The notes: generated from the sequence alone by a model not told the origin. A stretch of DNA of 64,000 bases from Terriglobia bacterium (GCA_020072645.1 JAIQGK010000012.1:668320-732319), one strand, 5' to 3'; positions 49,249-58,153 are shown, counted from the first letter of the stretch. A program made the numbers and translations.

Positions 49249-50097
49249 ATGCATCTCCGCATCTCTGCCATCAGCTTCTTGAACACCGCTCCGCTCATGT
49301 GGGACTTTGAGAACGGCGAGACTGCGGATCGATTGCGCCAGCATTTTGAAATCAGCTACACGATCCCGTCGCGTTGCGCAGAGCAATTAAAGGAAGGCTC
49401 GGCGGATATCGGCATTATCCCGGTGGCGGCTTACACGGTGATTCCTGACCTCGTGATTGTGCCTGACGTGGCGATTGCCGCCAAGAATAAGGTGCGGTCA
49501 ATCCTGCTGGTAAGCAAAGTTGCAATCAATAAAATCCGCAGCGTGGCTACGGACGATTCGTCTCGCACCTCAGCGGCGCTGGTGGAGATCTACCTTAGGA
49601 AATTCGTCGGCCTTGATCCGGGATTCAGTCGGCAGAAGCCGTCACTCAAAGAGATGCTGCAATGGCATGATGCCGCGCTGCTGATTGGCGATTCTGCGCT
49701 CCAGGCACGGACGGATGGCTATTTTGTTTATGACCTGGCCGAGGAGTGGAAGCGCTGGACGGGACGTCCGTTTGTATTCGCGTTCTGGGCGGTGCGCAAG
49801 GCAGCTCTTGAAGGCCGCGCCGGGGAACCAAATATTGCGCAGGTGTTTCAGCAGTCGCGAGACAATGGGCTGAAACACATTCCGGAGGTTGCCGCCGAGT
49901 GGGCCCCCAAGCTGAGTCTCTCTCCCAAGCTGATTGCAGAGTACCTGACGGAAAACGTTGATTACAGTCTCGATCCAGAGAACCTTGAAGGCCTTCGGCT
50001 GTTCTATAAGTATGGGGTGGAATGCGGCGTTTTCAGCCAGGTCCCCGAACTGGCTTTCCTTGGGCAGCGCGTTGCGGATCCTGCTGTCCGTATCTAA
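49249..50097 (+). CDS. mqnA: Chorismate dehydratase, futalosine pathway
   Basis: 282 residues. MqnA features: ISAISFLNTAPLMWDFE at the N-terminus, ADIGIIPVAAYTVIPD and the TDDSSRTSAAL segment that binds the substrate, then LLIGDSALQA and LAEEWKRWTGRPFVFAFWAVRK. It adopts a periplasmic-binding-protein-like fold but is cytoplasmic. It converts chorismate to 3-enolpyruvylbenzoate, the first step of the alternative menaquinone pathway. mqnC (51846) and mqnD (56269) lie downstream on the same strand, but other genes are interleaved. Confidence 0.95.
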   Translation: MHLRISAISFLNTAPLMWDFENGETADRLRQHFEISYTIPSRCAEQLKEGSADIGIIPVAAYTVIPDLVIVPDVAIAAKNKVRSILLVSKVAINKIRSVATDDSSRTSAALVEIYLRKFVGLDPGFSRQKPSLKEMLQWHDAALLIGDSALQARTDGYFVYDLAEEWKRWTGRPFVFAFWAVRKAALEGRAGEPNIAQVFQQSRDNGLKHIPEVAAEWAPKLSLSPKLIAEYLTENVDYSLDPENLEGLRLFYKYGVECGVFSQVPELAFLGQRVADPAVRI

Positions 50098-50330
50098 ATC
50101 ACAGGTTACGGGAAGATGCTTTCCATCAAGATCTTGTCTTTGCGGGGGCTAAAGCCCAGTCCATTTTGGAGTATTTAGGGCGCGACTGAAAGTCGCTCTC
50201 TGACACTTGTAACGCCGAAGAAAAACCTTTTCTGCAACGCTTAAAGAGCGGAGCGACACAAACACAAGGACTTTACACGCTTTACAACTCTCAATCGGAA
50301 CTCCACCCCGAATTTGGCATCCAATGATCT

Positions 50331-50975
50331 GTGCCGTTTATTGTTCTGCTTTCTTTAGGGTCGTGGCTCGAGCGTTTGGGTGGTCTTGGACTGATCCTGC
50401 TGGGCCTTGCCGATAATTCAGTTGTGCCCATGCCCGGAAGCATGGATGCGCTCACCATTTTGCTTTCCGCCCACCAGAGAAGCTGGTGGCCTTATTACGC
50501 CGTAATGGCGACGATTGGCGGGATTGTGGGCGCTTACGTGACCTATGGGCTGGGCTTTAAAGCCGGCGAGCACGCTCTGGAGGATAAGCTTCCCCAGAAG
50601 AAAGCTGAGAGAATTCACAGGATTTTTAAAAAGTACGGCTTTTGGAGCCTTTTCGTCCCGGCATTGCTGCCGCCTCCAGTGCCTTACTCGCCGTTTCTGA
50701 TTGTGGCAGGCGCGCTGAAATATCCCAAGCGGTACTTCCTGGTAGCCGTGGGACTGGCGCGCGCCATCCGCTACGGCCTACTGGCATGGCTGGGATCAAT
50801 GTACAGCAAACAAATCTTCGGCTTTTTCCATCATTACTACCGTCCCATGCTGTGGACGGTCATTGCGCTGAGCGTGATCGGCGGACTCGCCGCGCTTTAC
50901 TGGACATGGAAACGCAAACGCCAGGGCAAGCCAGTGATCCCGGACGCAAAAGGGCCGAGAACACGGGCGGCGTGA
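50331..50975 (+). CDS. DedA/VTT-domain membrane protein
   Basis: 214 residues, GTG start. DedA features: LGLILLGLADNSVVPMPGSMDALTILLSA with the re-entrant loop, GAYVTYGLGFKAGE, and FVPALLPPPVPYSPFLIVAGAL, where the conserved Pro-rich stretch is found. About five spans. Family members act as lipid scramblases or undecaprenyl-phosphate flippases. The basic C-terminal tail is cytoplasmic. The 233-base gap before it contains a GGGGCTAAAGCCC-type palindrome (50150-50162) and a GCGACTGAAAGTCGC hairpin (50183-50197). Confidence 0.85.
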   Translation: MPFIVLLSLGSWLERLGGLGLILLGLADNSVVPMPGSMDALTILLSAHQRSWWPYYAVMATIGGIVGAYVTYGLGFKAGEHALEDKLPQKKAERIHRIFKKYGFWSLFVPALLPPPVPYSPFLIVAGALKYPKRYFLVAVGLARAIRYGLLAWLGSMYSKQIFGFFHHYYRPMLWTVIALSVIGGLAALYWTWKRKRQGKPVIPDAKGPRTRAA

Positions 50976-50985
50976 CGACTGCGCA

Positions 50986-51699
50986 CTATTCGTTGCGGTG
51001 CAACTCTTCCGTCTTGCGGTTGAAAAATGTTTTGTCGTCAGCGTGCTCCGCCACGAACTTCTGCAGTTCCTGCGTACCGGCCGTGATCACCACATCCTGA
51101 TTTTTACCTTCACCCAGAAGCTTGTTGGGCAGCTTCACGGTGCCTGCCTGCACGGCCCTTCGAAACTCCTCATCATCGGCCCAATCAAGTTGAAGGGTCT
51201 TCTCTTTCCTGACGACCTTCAGTATCCAGTGCGCTCGCAGCACATGTGCGCCTACCTTCCCATCAGACGCTCCGTTTTTGAATTCCAGATAAGCTGCTTC
51301 TCCTATCTTTACGAGGGCAGGTTGAATGGTTGGGCCGCTTTTGCCGGATTTGACCTGAAGAGAGTAGGTGGTGGATTGGGGCTCAAAGCTCTGCTCAACC
51401 ACATCCAGAAACAAGTGTTCATTCAGCTTGACCAACGCGGCGTGGTAAACGGTCTTCTTGAAGACGTTCAGGTCTTTGATCTTGTCAGTCATCACCAGAA
51501 GGTAGCTTTTCTTCCCATCCTTTTCCCGAGCCAGGATTTCCAGTCCACCTTCCGCTCCGTTATCCGGGCCGACCCACGAACCAAGCAGTGACTCGTCAAA
51601 TGCAAGGTCTTTGTCCGTGTACAGGGGATTCAGTGAATCGACTGGCACACAGCCGGTGAGCAGGAGCAGACCTGCAAGGAGCGGCAGGAATTTTTTCAT
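50986..51699 (-). CDS. Lipoprotein of unknown function
   Basis: 237 residues from MKKFLPLLAG; start chosen for GGAGG 8 bases upstream. The lipobox is LLTGC. The mature part begins with VPVDSLNPLYTDKDLAFDESLLGSW, a motif common in small acidobacterial lipoproteins, and continues with alternating beta strands and a C-terminal helical segment (TAGTQELQKFVAEHADDK). No catalytic motif. Its stop faces the DedA gene stop 11 bases away. Confidence 0.8.
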   Translation of the reverse strand: MKKFLPLLAGLLLLTGCVPVDSLNPLYTDKDLAFDESLLGSWVGPDNGAEGGLEILAREKDGKKSYLLVMTDKIKDLNVFKKTVYHAALVKLNEHLFLDVVEQSFEPQSTTYSLQVKSGKSGPTIQPALVKIGEAAYLEFKNGASDGKVGAHVLRAHWILKVVRKEKTLQLDWADDEEFRRAVQAGTVKLPNKLLGEGKNQDVVITAGTQELQKFVAEHADDKTFFNRKTEELHRNE

Positions 51700-51803
51700 G
51701 GGAAGGCCTCCGAAGCGAGCTTTACCGCATATAGCTTGATTCACGATTTTTCGCGGGATGAGACTTGGCAATCAAATCAGCAAGACGGCAAAATGGCAAC
51801 CAA

Positions 51804-51824
51804 AATCGCCCAATTTGGGCGATT
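51804..51824. promoter_or_regulatory. Perfect hairpin upstream of mqnC
   Basis: AATCGCCCA / TGGGCGATT around a 3-base loop, ending 21 bases before the mqnC start. It is preceded by GGCAAAAT-type micro-repeats (51767-51800). It could act as an operator or an mRNA structure. Confidence 0.45.
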
Positions 51825-51845
51825 CCGGTAAAATGGAAGGGCACA

Positions 51846-52892
51846 ATGTCCCTGACCAAACAACAAGCACTGGACCTTTTCCGCTCAGACGATCTGATCG
51901 GCCTGGGCATGGAAGCCGATTCGCTTCGCCGCAAGCTGCATCCTGAAGGCGTGGCCACCTACATCATCGATCGGAACATTAACTACACGAATTTCTGCAC
52001 GGAATACTGCACCTTCTGCGCCTTTTACGCCCCGGTGAAAGGCCCCGGACGCGCCAAGGGCTACGTGCTGGAGATGGAAACGATCTATGACAAAATCCGC
52101 GAGACCGTGGAGCTGGGCGGCACGGGCGTACTGATGCAGGGCGGGCTGCATCCGGACTTGAAGATTGAGTGGTATGAGGAGATGCTGCGCGGCATCAAGC
52201 AGCGCTTTCCTCAGATTCACCTGCATTGCTTTTCCGCGTCAGAGATCATTCACTTTGCCGATGTAAGCGGCCTCTCGATTGAAGAGACAATCATTCGCCT
52301 GCGCGCGGCGGGGCTGGATTCCATCCCCGGCGGCGGCGCGGAAATTCTGGACGACGAAGTTCGCTACAAAATTGCCCGCCTGAAATGCCTGACCGACGAC
52401 TGGCTTAACGTCCACCGCACGGCCCACAAGCTGGGCATGCGCACCACGGCAACCATGATGTTTGGCGTGGGCGAAACTTTTGAGCATCGCATCAATCACT
52501 TCCAGCGAGTGTATGAATTGCAGGAAGAGACCGGCGGCTTTACCGCGTTTATCCCGTGGAGCTTTCAGCCGGGCAACACCGCACTGGGCGGCCGCCACTG
52601 GGAAGAAGCCACGGCAGTTGAATACCTGAAAGTGCTGGCCATCGCTCGACTTTATCTTTCGAACTTCAAGAACGTGCAATCAAGCTGGGTGACGCAAGGG
52701 CTGAAAGTCTGCCAGCTTGGCTTGCGCTTTGGCGGCAATGATGTTGGCTCCGTGATGCTCGAAGAAAACGTCGTGCGCTCTGCCGGCGTGACCAACTGCA
52801 CCACAGAAGAAGAGCTGCGGAGAATGATTCGCGATGCGGGTTTTGTGCCGAAGAGAAGAGATACGTTGTATCGGCAGTTGTTCTTGAATTAG
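51846..52892 (+). CDS. mqnC: Cyclic dehypoxanthinyl futalosine synthase (radical SAM)
   Basis: 348 residues; the start MSLTKQQAL is preceded by GGAAGGG (the frame is open to 51765). The radical SAM cluster ligands are Cys51, Cys55 and Cys58 (CTEYCTFCAF). Typical blocks follow: GVLMQGGLHPDLKIEWYEE, GLDSIPGGGAEIL and MFGVGETFEHRI. It cyclises dehypoxanthine futalosine in menaquinone synthesis, the step between MqnB and MqnD. Strong family match at full length. Confidence 0.96.
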   Translation: MSLTKQQALDLFRSDDLIGLGMEADSLRRKLHPEGVATYIIDRNINYTNFCTEYCTFCAFYAPVKGPGRAKGYVLEMETIYDKIRETVELGGTGVLMQGGLHPDLKIEWYEEMLRGIKQRFPQIHLHCFSASEIIHFADVSGLSIEETIIRLRAAGLDSIPGGGAEILDDEVRYKIARLKCLTDDWLNVHRTAHKLGMRTTATMMFGVGETFEHRINHFQRVYELQEETGGFTAFIPWSFQPGNTALGGRHWEEATAVEYLKVLAIARLYLSNFKNVQSSWVTQGLKVCQLGLRFGGNDVGSVMLEENVVRSAGVTNCTTEEELRRMIRDAGFVPKRRDTLYRQLFLN

Positions 52893-53433
52893 GCAAGCCT
52901 AGCCGCGAATTTACGCGAATGATCGCGAATTTCAATTTAGCAAAAGCGGTTTCCTGCGTTGTCTTAGAATTTACCTTTTGTCTCCAGATCAAACTTATTT
53001 TGAGCGGGTTGAGCCACTCTATTTCTCGCTCGGCAGGTTTAGAAGGTAATAGGATTACTAAATGTGGATGTCCGTGTTCCCTTCTATTGCAAACATGACA
53101 TTGAGCAACGTACGCAGAGTTTGGCCACAACTCTCGGAAGGCAGAGAACACAAGAGTGATCGGACTCGGCAATCTGGATGTCGCGTCGCTGTTGTTTGAG
53201 AGATGCTATAGGCGCATCGCCGATCTTATTCCCGCTTTACAGTCCTTTGTGTAGAGCGATTGAAACAGCACGCTTGTGCTGCGGGTCCCTAATGCGTCGC
53301 CCCGTTAGCTTTAAATTATGCCCAGTTCGATGTCGTAAAGGGTTCAATCGTCCGGCGTGCAGCCCCATCCTTTGCGGAGAGTGCGCTTTTTCTGGCGCAG
53401 CGAAGCAAGGAAGGGAAGGCGGCAGTTCTCCGA
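52893..53433. other. Gene-poor intergenic region after mqnC
   Basis: About 540 bases. The first part (52900-52940) is a CGCGAATTTACGCGAAT-type micro-repeat. Further on, around 53245-53290, lies a stretch with the short inverted AGCACGCTTGTGCT. Small ORFs lack motifs. It looks like decayed or repeat-derived DNA; nothing else supported. Confidence 0.45.
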
Positions 53434-53757
53434 TTAACCCGCCGCAATTCTCTCTAACCTCTCCAGCGTATCGGGATACCTGCTCACCAGCAGCAAAAGC
53501 GTAGCGGCTTGTGGGTTAGGCTTGGCTCGCCCTTGCTCCCATTTTTCCAGGGTCCGCTCGTTGATGTGCAGCTTCCGCGCAAATACCGGACGGGAAAAAT
53601 TCAAGCGCTCGCGCGTCTGGCGGATCGTTCGCCCGTTGACTCGCGGCAGGCGCGCCGGCTTTACTTTGTAACTCCGCAAGGTGATCTTTCCTGCGCGCTG
53701 TTCTTGCATCGCGGCAACACCTTCCATCAACTCATCAAAAATCTTGCGTTTTGCCAT
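53434..53757 (-). CDS. Antitoxin with Cro/C1-type HTH (HigA/NadS-like)
   Basis: 107 residues. The N-terminal arm (~1-40) is basic. The helix-turn-helix lies at ~43-90 (GRTIRQTRERLNFSRPVFARKL, then NERTLEKWEQGRAKPNPQAATLLL), the pattern of HigA/NadS antitoxins. It is encoded 6 bases after the toxin, as in higBA-type loci where the toxin comes first. It should neutralise the toxin and bind the operators at 54129-54173. Confidence 0.87.
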   Translation of the reverse strand: MAKRKIFDELMEGVAAMQEQRAGKITLRSYKVKPARLPRVNGRTIRQTRERLNFSRPVFARKLHINERTLEKWEQGRAKPNPQAATLLLLVSRYPDTLERLERIAAG

Positions 53758-53763
53758 ATTCCA

Positions 53764-54123
53764 TTACCTCCTGATTTTGCGGCTCCGCTTCTCCTCGCGC
53801 TGCTTTAGTTCTGCTGCTATCGCTGTATGGAGTGCCTTCTTCTCTTTCGGAGTAAGATCGTCTGCCTCATCTTTCCCATATACAGTCATCAGCCAGATTT
53901 GCTGTTCCGCGGAAAAGTAGTAGTAGATGACCCTCAGTCCGCCTCGTCGCCCTTTTCCCCTGCGCGGGTCTGCCCACCGCAGCTTGCGAAAACCGCCAGT
54001 GCCCGCCATCACATCGCCCAATTCAGGATTGAGAGCGAGCAAGTGTTGCAAGCCGCGGTACCCCTCATCGCTGAGGTACTCCCGCAGAAAACGCGTGAAT
54101 GCCGGCGCTTCAAAGAATTCCAT
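53764..54123 (-). CDS. RelE/HigB-like toxin
   Basis: 119 residues. A RelE-superfamily beta-sheet core with GGFRKLRWADPRRGKGRRGGLRVIYYYF and WLMTVYGKDEADDLTPKEKK, typical of HigB/RelE toxins that cut mRNA on the ribosome. Basic residues (RRGKGRRGG) likely contact rRNA or mRNA. ATG at 54123 with AGGG shortly upstream; tandem operators lie directly before it. The antitoxin follows. Confidence 0.88.
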   Translation of the reverse strand: MEFFEAPAFTRFLREYLSDEGYRGLQHLLALNPELGDVMAGTGGFRKLRWADPRRGKGRRGGLRVIYYYFSAEQQIWLMTVYGKDEADDLTPKEKKALHTAIAAELKQREEKRSRKIRR

Positions 54124-54128
54124 AAGGG

Positions 54129-54173
54129 TACGCTATTGGCGTACAAAATGTATTATATACGCTATTGGCGTAC
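54129..54173 (-). promoter_or_regulatory. Tandem operators and promoter of the toxin-antitoxin pair
   Basis: Two identical 16-base sites TACGCTATTGGCGTAC at 54129-54144 and 54158-54173, each a dyad (TACGC / GCGTA) with 29-base phasing. Between them, read on the minus strand, is a perfect TATAAT (54152-54157). The sites thus cover the -35 spacer and the transcription start, as expected for autorepression by the antitoxin complex. Confidence 0.85.
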
Positions 54174-54297
54174 CAAGGAAAGAGATTAGGCTCTAGGACT
54201 CTGATTGGCTACGCCGCTCCGCCACGTGCAAAAGTGCGGCAAAAGTGATTGTTGGAGTTGCGATACAATAAAGGATTCTTAGTTCCCCCTTTGTGGA

Positions 54298-55935
54298 GTG
54301 TATACGTTGAATTTGTGCGCCGGTTTGGTGATGTTCCTCCTTGTCAATTCGCAGAGGGGAATTGTCCATTATTTCAAAAGCCAGTTCATGGACCGGACTT
54401 TCAAGGGTCTCTACTCCCCAAACGGCTTTGATCTGGCGCTGCTCATTCCCTACTTCATTGTGATGGTGATTCTGGCTGGTTACGGCATGCACCGTTACGC
54501 GCTGGTGTACATGTATTACCGCAACCGCAAGAACCGGACGACCGAGCCGGCGGCAAAGTTCGCGGAGCTTCCGCGCGTGACCATCCAGCTGCCGATTTAC
54601 AACGAGCAGTTTGTGGTGGACCGACTGGTGGAAGCAATCTGCAGGCTCGACTATCCCAAAGACAAGCTCGATATTCAGGTGCTGGACGATTCCACGGACG
54701 AAACGGTAAAAGTGGCGCAGGCTGTGGTGGACCGCTACGCCGCGCTAGGCCACCCGATTACTTATATTCACCGCACGAACCGCGAAGGCTTTAAGGCCGG
54801 CGCGCTGCAAAACGGACTGCTGACCGCCAAGGGCGAGCTGGTGGCCATCTTCGACGCTGACTTTGTTCCTCCGGAAGACTGGCTGATGCGCGTGGTGCAC
54901 CACTTTACCGATCCGAAGATCGGCATGGTGCAGACGCGCTGGACACACCTGAACCGCAATTATTCTTTCCTGACCGAGGTCGAGGCCATTTTGCTGGACG
55001 GGCATTTTGTGCTGGAGCACGGTGGACGGTCGCGCAGCCATGTGTTTTTCAACTTCAACGGCACGGCAGGCATGTGGCGAAGGCAGGCCATCGCGGACGC
55101 GGGCGGCTGGGAACATGACACGCTGACTGAAGATACTGACCTTTCCTATCGGTCACAGCTGGCGGGTTGGAAGTTTAAATATTTGCAGGATGTGGAATGC
55201 CCGGCGGAGCTGCCGATTGAGATGACGGCATTTAAAACCCAGCAGGCACGCTGGGCCAAAGGCTTGATCCAGACAGGCAAGAAAATTTTGCCCAAGGTAT
55301 TTAAGAGCAAAGCTCCGTTCCGCGTGAAGGTGGAAGCGTTTTATCACCTGAGCGCGAACCTGAGCTATCCGCTGATGATTGTGCTTTCCACGCTGCTCAT
55401 GCCGGCCATGATTATCCGGTCGTTTGGCGGCTGGTTCCAGATGCTGGTGATCGATCTGCCGCTCTTCATGGCGTCCACGTTTTCCATTTCCAGCTTTTAT
55501 CTGGTCTCGCAAAAAGAACTTTTTCCGCGACGCTGGCCGCGAACTTTTTTATTTCTTCCGTTCCTCATGGCGCTGGGAATCGGACTAACGTTGACGAACA
55601 CCCGCGCGGTGATTGAGGCGCTACTGGGCATCAAGTCATCGTTCAAGCGCACGCCCAAGTATGCAGTGCAATCAAAGGCGGATAAAGCCCAGGGACAGAA
55701 ATATCGGCGGCGATTGGGCATCGTTCCGTGGCTGGAGCTGCTGGTGGGAACGTATTTTATTCTTATGTGCGCGTACGCTTTTACCAGCGGAAATTATTGG
55801 ACGATCCCATTCCTGCTGCTTTTTGTGTTGGGATACTGGTACACGGGATTAATGTCATTGCTGCAAGGGCGGTTTGAACGCCGCAGCAGGGCATCTCAAG
55901 AGCCGCATACTAAGCCTTTCCCCGTGGGCGTCTAA
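54298..55935 (+). CDS. Processive GT2 glycosyltransferase (cellulose-synthase-like)
   Basis: 545 residues from GTG; an internal ATG at 54388 is an alternative start. Spans lie near residues 48-68 and in the C-terminal half (~355-455 and ~480-530). Catalytic features: DDSTDE, DADFVPP (the D-x-D), TEDTDLSYR (catalytic base region) and QQARWAKG (Q-x-x-R-W). These define a membrane-embedded processive transferase that makes and exports a polysaccharide or transfers a sugar to lipid. Sugar unknown. No BcsB-like partner is adjacent. A small one-span protein gene follows after 50 bases. Confidence 0.9.
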   Translation: MYTLNLCAGLVMFLLVNSQRGIVHYFKSQFMDRTFKGLYSPNGFDLALLIPYFIVMVILAGYGMHRYALVYMYYRNRKNRTTEPAAKFAELPRVTIQLPIYNEQFVVDRLVEAICRLDYPKDKLDIQVLDDSTDETVKVAQAVVDRYAALGHPITYIHRTNREGFKAGALQNGLLTAKGELVAIFDADFVPPEDWLMRVVHHFTDPKIGMVQTRWTHLNRNYSFLTEVEAILLDGHFVLEHGGRSRSHVFFNFNGTAGMWRRQAIADAGGWEHDTLTEDTDLSYRSQLAGWKFKYLQDVECPAELPIEMTAFKTQQARWAKGLIQTGKKILPKVFKSKAPFRVKVEAFYHLSANLSYPLMIVLSTLLMPAMIIRSFGGWFQMLVIDLPLFMASTFSISSFYLVSQKELFPRRWPRTFLFLPFLMALGIGLTLTNTRAVIEALLGIKSSFKRTPKYAVQSKADKAQGQKYRRRLGIVPWLELLVGTYFILMCAYAFTSGNYWTIPFLLLFVLGYWYTGLMSLLQGRFERRSRASQEPHTKPFPVGV

Positions 55936-55985
55936 GAGCTTTTTCAGGGGCCACGCGGCGCGCAGCTCTGGTATGCTACCCGCAA

Positions 55986-56156
55986 ATGCTGATGAAGGCC
56001 CTATATGTACTGTTAGCGCTCTCCATCGTGGCCATTGTGGCGGCGGTGGGCGCCATGTTCTGGCGACTGCGCTGGCATTTGCAACGGCCTCATATCACGC
56101 CGCCGAGTCCCGTCGTGGAAGTGGCGCCCGAGCAGGAACCTGTAGAAAAAACTTAG
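55986..56156 (+). CDS. Small single-span membrane protein (56 aa)
   Basis: A short ORF starting at ATG 55986 (an internal ATG at 55992 is possible). The first ~25 residues form a membrane span (ALYVLLALSIVAIVAAVGAM), followed by a basic FWRLRWHLQRPH stretch and an acidic Pro-rich tail. This inside-positive, simple arrangement looks like a real membrane microprotein. It sits between the GT2 gene and mqnD and could be a regulator of the transferase (guess). Confidence 0.55.
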   Translation: MLMKALYVLLALSIVAIVAAVGAMFWRLRWHLQRPHITPPSPVVEVAPEQEPVEKT

Positions 56157-56268
56157 TTTGATTATCATCGGCTGAAAGCCTGCCCCAAGCCGGTGTGAAA
56201 CCTTTACACGAGCAAGAGATTATTTCCTCTGACCGCAAGAACGCTCAGAGTGTTGTAGGATTTCAAGT

Positions 56269-57123
56269 ATGTCATCTTCGTCTGTTTCTTCCGCAGTTCG
56301 CGAAATTACCGTCGCTCATAGCCCTGACTCTGACGACGCTTTTATGTTCTATGCGCTAGCCACGAACAAAGTCCGCGTGCCGGGCCTGAAGTTTTCTCAC
56401 ACGCTGACGGACATCGAGACCCTGAACCGCAAGGCCATGGAAGGTTTTTATGACGTGAGCGCCATCTCCTTCCACGCATATCCATACGTCCAGGATAAAT
56501 ACTCTCTGATGCCCTGCGGCGGAAGTGTGGGCGAACAATACGGGCCGATGGTGATTTCACCGCGCATGGTCGGACTGGAAGAACTTAAGACCATGAAGAT
56601 CGCTGTCCCGGGTACCATGACGACGGCGTATCTTGCGTTGAAACTTTTTGCGCCGAAAATCGAAACCGCCGTGGTGCCGTTTGATCGGATCATTCCTGAA
56701 GTTATCGCCGGGAAGTACGAGGCAGGGCTGATCATCCATGAAGGGCAGTTGACGTATGAGCGCTCAGGGCTGAAGCGCATTCTGGATCTGGGTAAATGGT
56801 GGCATGAACAAACCGGATTGCCGCTGCCGCTGGGCGGGAATGCGATTCGTCGCGAGCTGGGGCCGGAGTTGATTGCGCAAGTGACCAAGGCATTGCGTGA
56901 CAGCATTCAGTACGCGCTTGACCATCGCGAGCCAGCGCTGGCTTATGCCATGCAGTTTGCCCGCGATCTGGATCCGCAGATGGCAGACCGCTTTGTGGGC
57001 ATGTATGTAAACAATCGGACGCTGGATTACGGCGAAGACGGAAAAGCGGCCGTGGTGAAACTTCTGGATATGGGATACAAAGCCGGAATCATCCCGCACA
57101 AGCCGCAAGTAGAGTTTGTGTAG
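56269..57123 (+). CDS. mqnD: 1,4-dihydroxy-6-naphthoate synthase
   Basis: 284 residues. MqnD signatures: ITVAHSPDSDDAFMFYALAT, then the LNRKAMEGFYDVSAISFHAYPYV segment and GLIIHEGQLTYERSGL. A periplasmic-binding-protein-like fold without signal peptide, so cytoplasmic. It forms 1,4-dihydroxy-6-naphthoate from the cyclic futalosine product made by MqnC. With mqnA and mqnC in the window, the organism makes menaquinone by the futalosine route; mqnB and mqnE are not seen here. A terminator follows. Confidence 0.95.
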   Translation: MSSSSVSSAVREITVAHSPDSDDAFMFYALATNKVRVPGLKFSHTLTDIETLNRKAMEGFYDVSAISFHAYPYVQDKYSLMPCGGSVGEQYGPMVISPRMVGLEELKTMKIAVPGTMTTAYLALKLFAPKIETAVVPFDRIIPEVIAGKYEAGLIIHEGQLTYERSGLKRILDLGKWWHEQTGLPLPLGGNAIRRELGPELIAQVTKALRDSIQYALDHREPALAYAMQFARDLDPQMADRFVGMYVNNRTLDYGEDGKAAVVKLLDMGYKAGIIPHKPQVEFV

Positions 57124-57144
57124 GTTGCAACGTGGCAGCAAAAG

Positions 57145-57177
57145 AAAAGACGCAGGCTGAAGATCTGCGTCTTTTTT
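57145..57177. terminator. Bidirectional intrinsic terminator
   Basis: Stem AAAAGACGCAG / CTGCGTCTTTT with a 9-base loop, then TT. It lies between the convergent mqnD and RRM-protein genes; the A-run on the other side allows it to work both ways. Confidence 0.92.
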
Positions 57178-57191
57178 GCATTTGCAATTTC

Positions 57192-57575
57192 TTAGTATCT
57201 GCGTCCGCCGCCACCACCGCCGCCGCGATTGCCGCCTCTTCCTCCGCCGCCGCCACCGCGGCCAAAACCACCACCGCTACGGCCAAAGCCTCCTCCGCCA
57301 CCGCGACTAAATCCGCCACCGCCGCCGCCCGTTTTTGGTCGTGCTTCATTCACATTCAACGCGCGCGATCCCAGTTGGTATCCGTTCATCGCGCTGATGG
57401 CTTTTTCGGCTTCTTCGTCATTTGCCATTTCCACGAACCCAAAGCCGCGTGGCTGTCCGGTATCGCGGTCTTTCAAAACTGTAACGTTTTCGACCTGCCC
57501 GTAAGCTGCAAAAGCCTGCCGAAGCTCATCTTCACTGACGTTAAAATCCAGATTGCCTACATAAATATTCTTCAT
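57192..57575 (-). CDS. RRM-domain RNA-binding protein with Gly/Arg tail
   Basis: 127 residues. One RRM (2-80) with RNP2 IYVGNL and RNP1 RGFGFVEM. The ~45-residue C-terminal tail is almost only Gly, Arg, Phe and Ser (GGGFGRSGGGF type). Similar small proteins in cyanobacteria and other bacteria are cold- or stress-induced RNA chaperones. The tail explains the repetitive GCCGCC-rich DNA at 57200-57330. Start at ATG with AAAGAAGGATCGC upstream. Confidence 0.94.
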   Translation of the reverse strand: MKNIYVGNLDFNVSEDELRQAFAAYGQVENVTVLKDRDTGQPRGFGFVEMANDEEAEKAISAMNGYQLGSRALNVNEARPKTGGGGGGFSRGGGGGFGRSGGGFGRGGGGGGRGGNRGGGGGGGRRY

Positions 57576-57823
57576 GCGATCCTTCTTTACTGGAGTGCAG
57601 GCGCTAGCTAACGGGCGATCTCTTCCATTCTTTATTTAAACGATGACAATCAATCTTTCCTGCCATTCGCGCCTGTTGAACCCCATAAGCCTACGCCTGA
57701 GGGTGACAAGATGCAAATAATCGCGCCACGATTTTCTTTTGCCGGCATCAACAACTTTTCCCACTTTGGATTTTGCGATTCTTGCGCCTGGTAGGACTAT
57801 AATTTCCCGCAGGAGGACTCGGC

Positions 57824-58153
57824 ATGTGGCCTCTAAGTATTTTCTTATTTGTTGCGACTGCTGCTCCACAGCAGCAACCGCTCAACGCGTCCCAGGATTT
57901 TCGTACTCTCGCATTGCCCACCATGCAGCACTGGCAGCTTGATCGCACAATCGACCGCAAGCTGATCGATGAGAACCGGCGCAACACGTGTTACACCATG
58001 CGAAGCTATTTCTTCCGCCGGCAGGATGGTCTGGCGCCTGTGCCGGCAGGCATGACTACCTGCACACCCGCTAGCGTGCTGCAGCAAAGACAAGTCTCGC
58101 CTCGACCGACCGTGAAATTTGTTCCGCTCGGCGCAACGCCCGACGAACAGTAA
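57824..58153 (+). CDS. Small secreted protein of unknown function
   Basis: 109 residues. ATG preceded by AGGAGGACTCGGC. The signal peptide is short (MWPLSIFLFVATAAPQQQ). The mature part contains a Cys pair (NTCYTMRSYFFRR and MTTCTPAS), likely a disulphide. No motif recognised. Monocistronic between the RRM gene and a response-regulator gene. Confidence 0.7.
   Translation: MWPLSIFLFVATAAPQQQPLNASQDFRTLALPTMQHWQLDRTIDRKLIDENRRNTCYTMRSYFFRRQDGLAPVPAGMTTCTPASVLQQRQVSPRPTVKFVPLGATPDEQ

Noticed and set aside
53330..53360. tRNA T-loop-like string GGGTTCAATCGTCC
   Set aside because: The flanking bases do not form the required T-stem, and no acceptor or anticodon stem can be drawn around it.
53178..53504. 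108-codon plus-strand ORF between mqnC and the antitoxin gene
   Set aside because: Overlaps the 3' end of the antitoxin gene, is rich in Cys/Pro/Arg without pattern, and has no ribosome site.
57200..57350. Long proline- or alanine-rich ORFs opposite the RRM gene
   Set aside because: They are antisense translations of the Gly/Arg codon repeats of the RRM protein tail.
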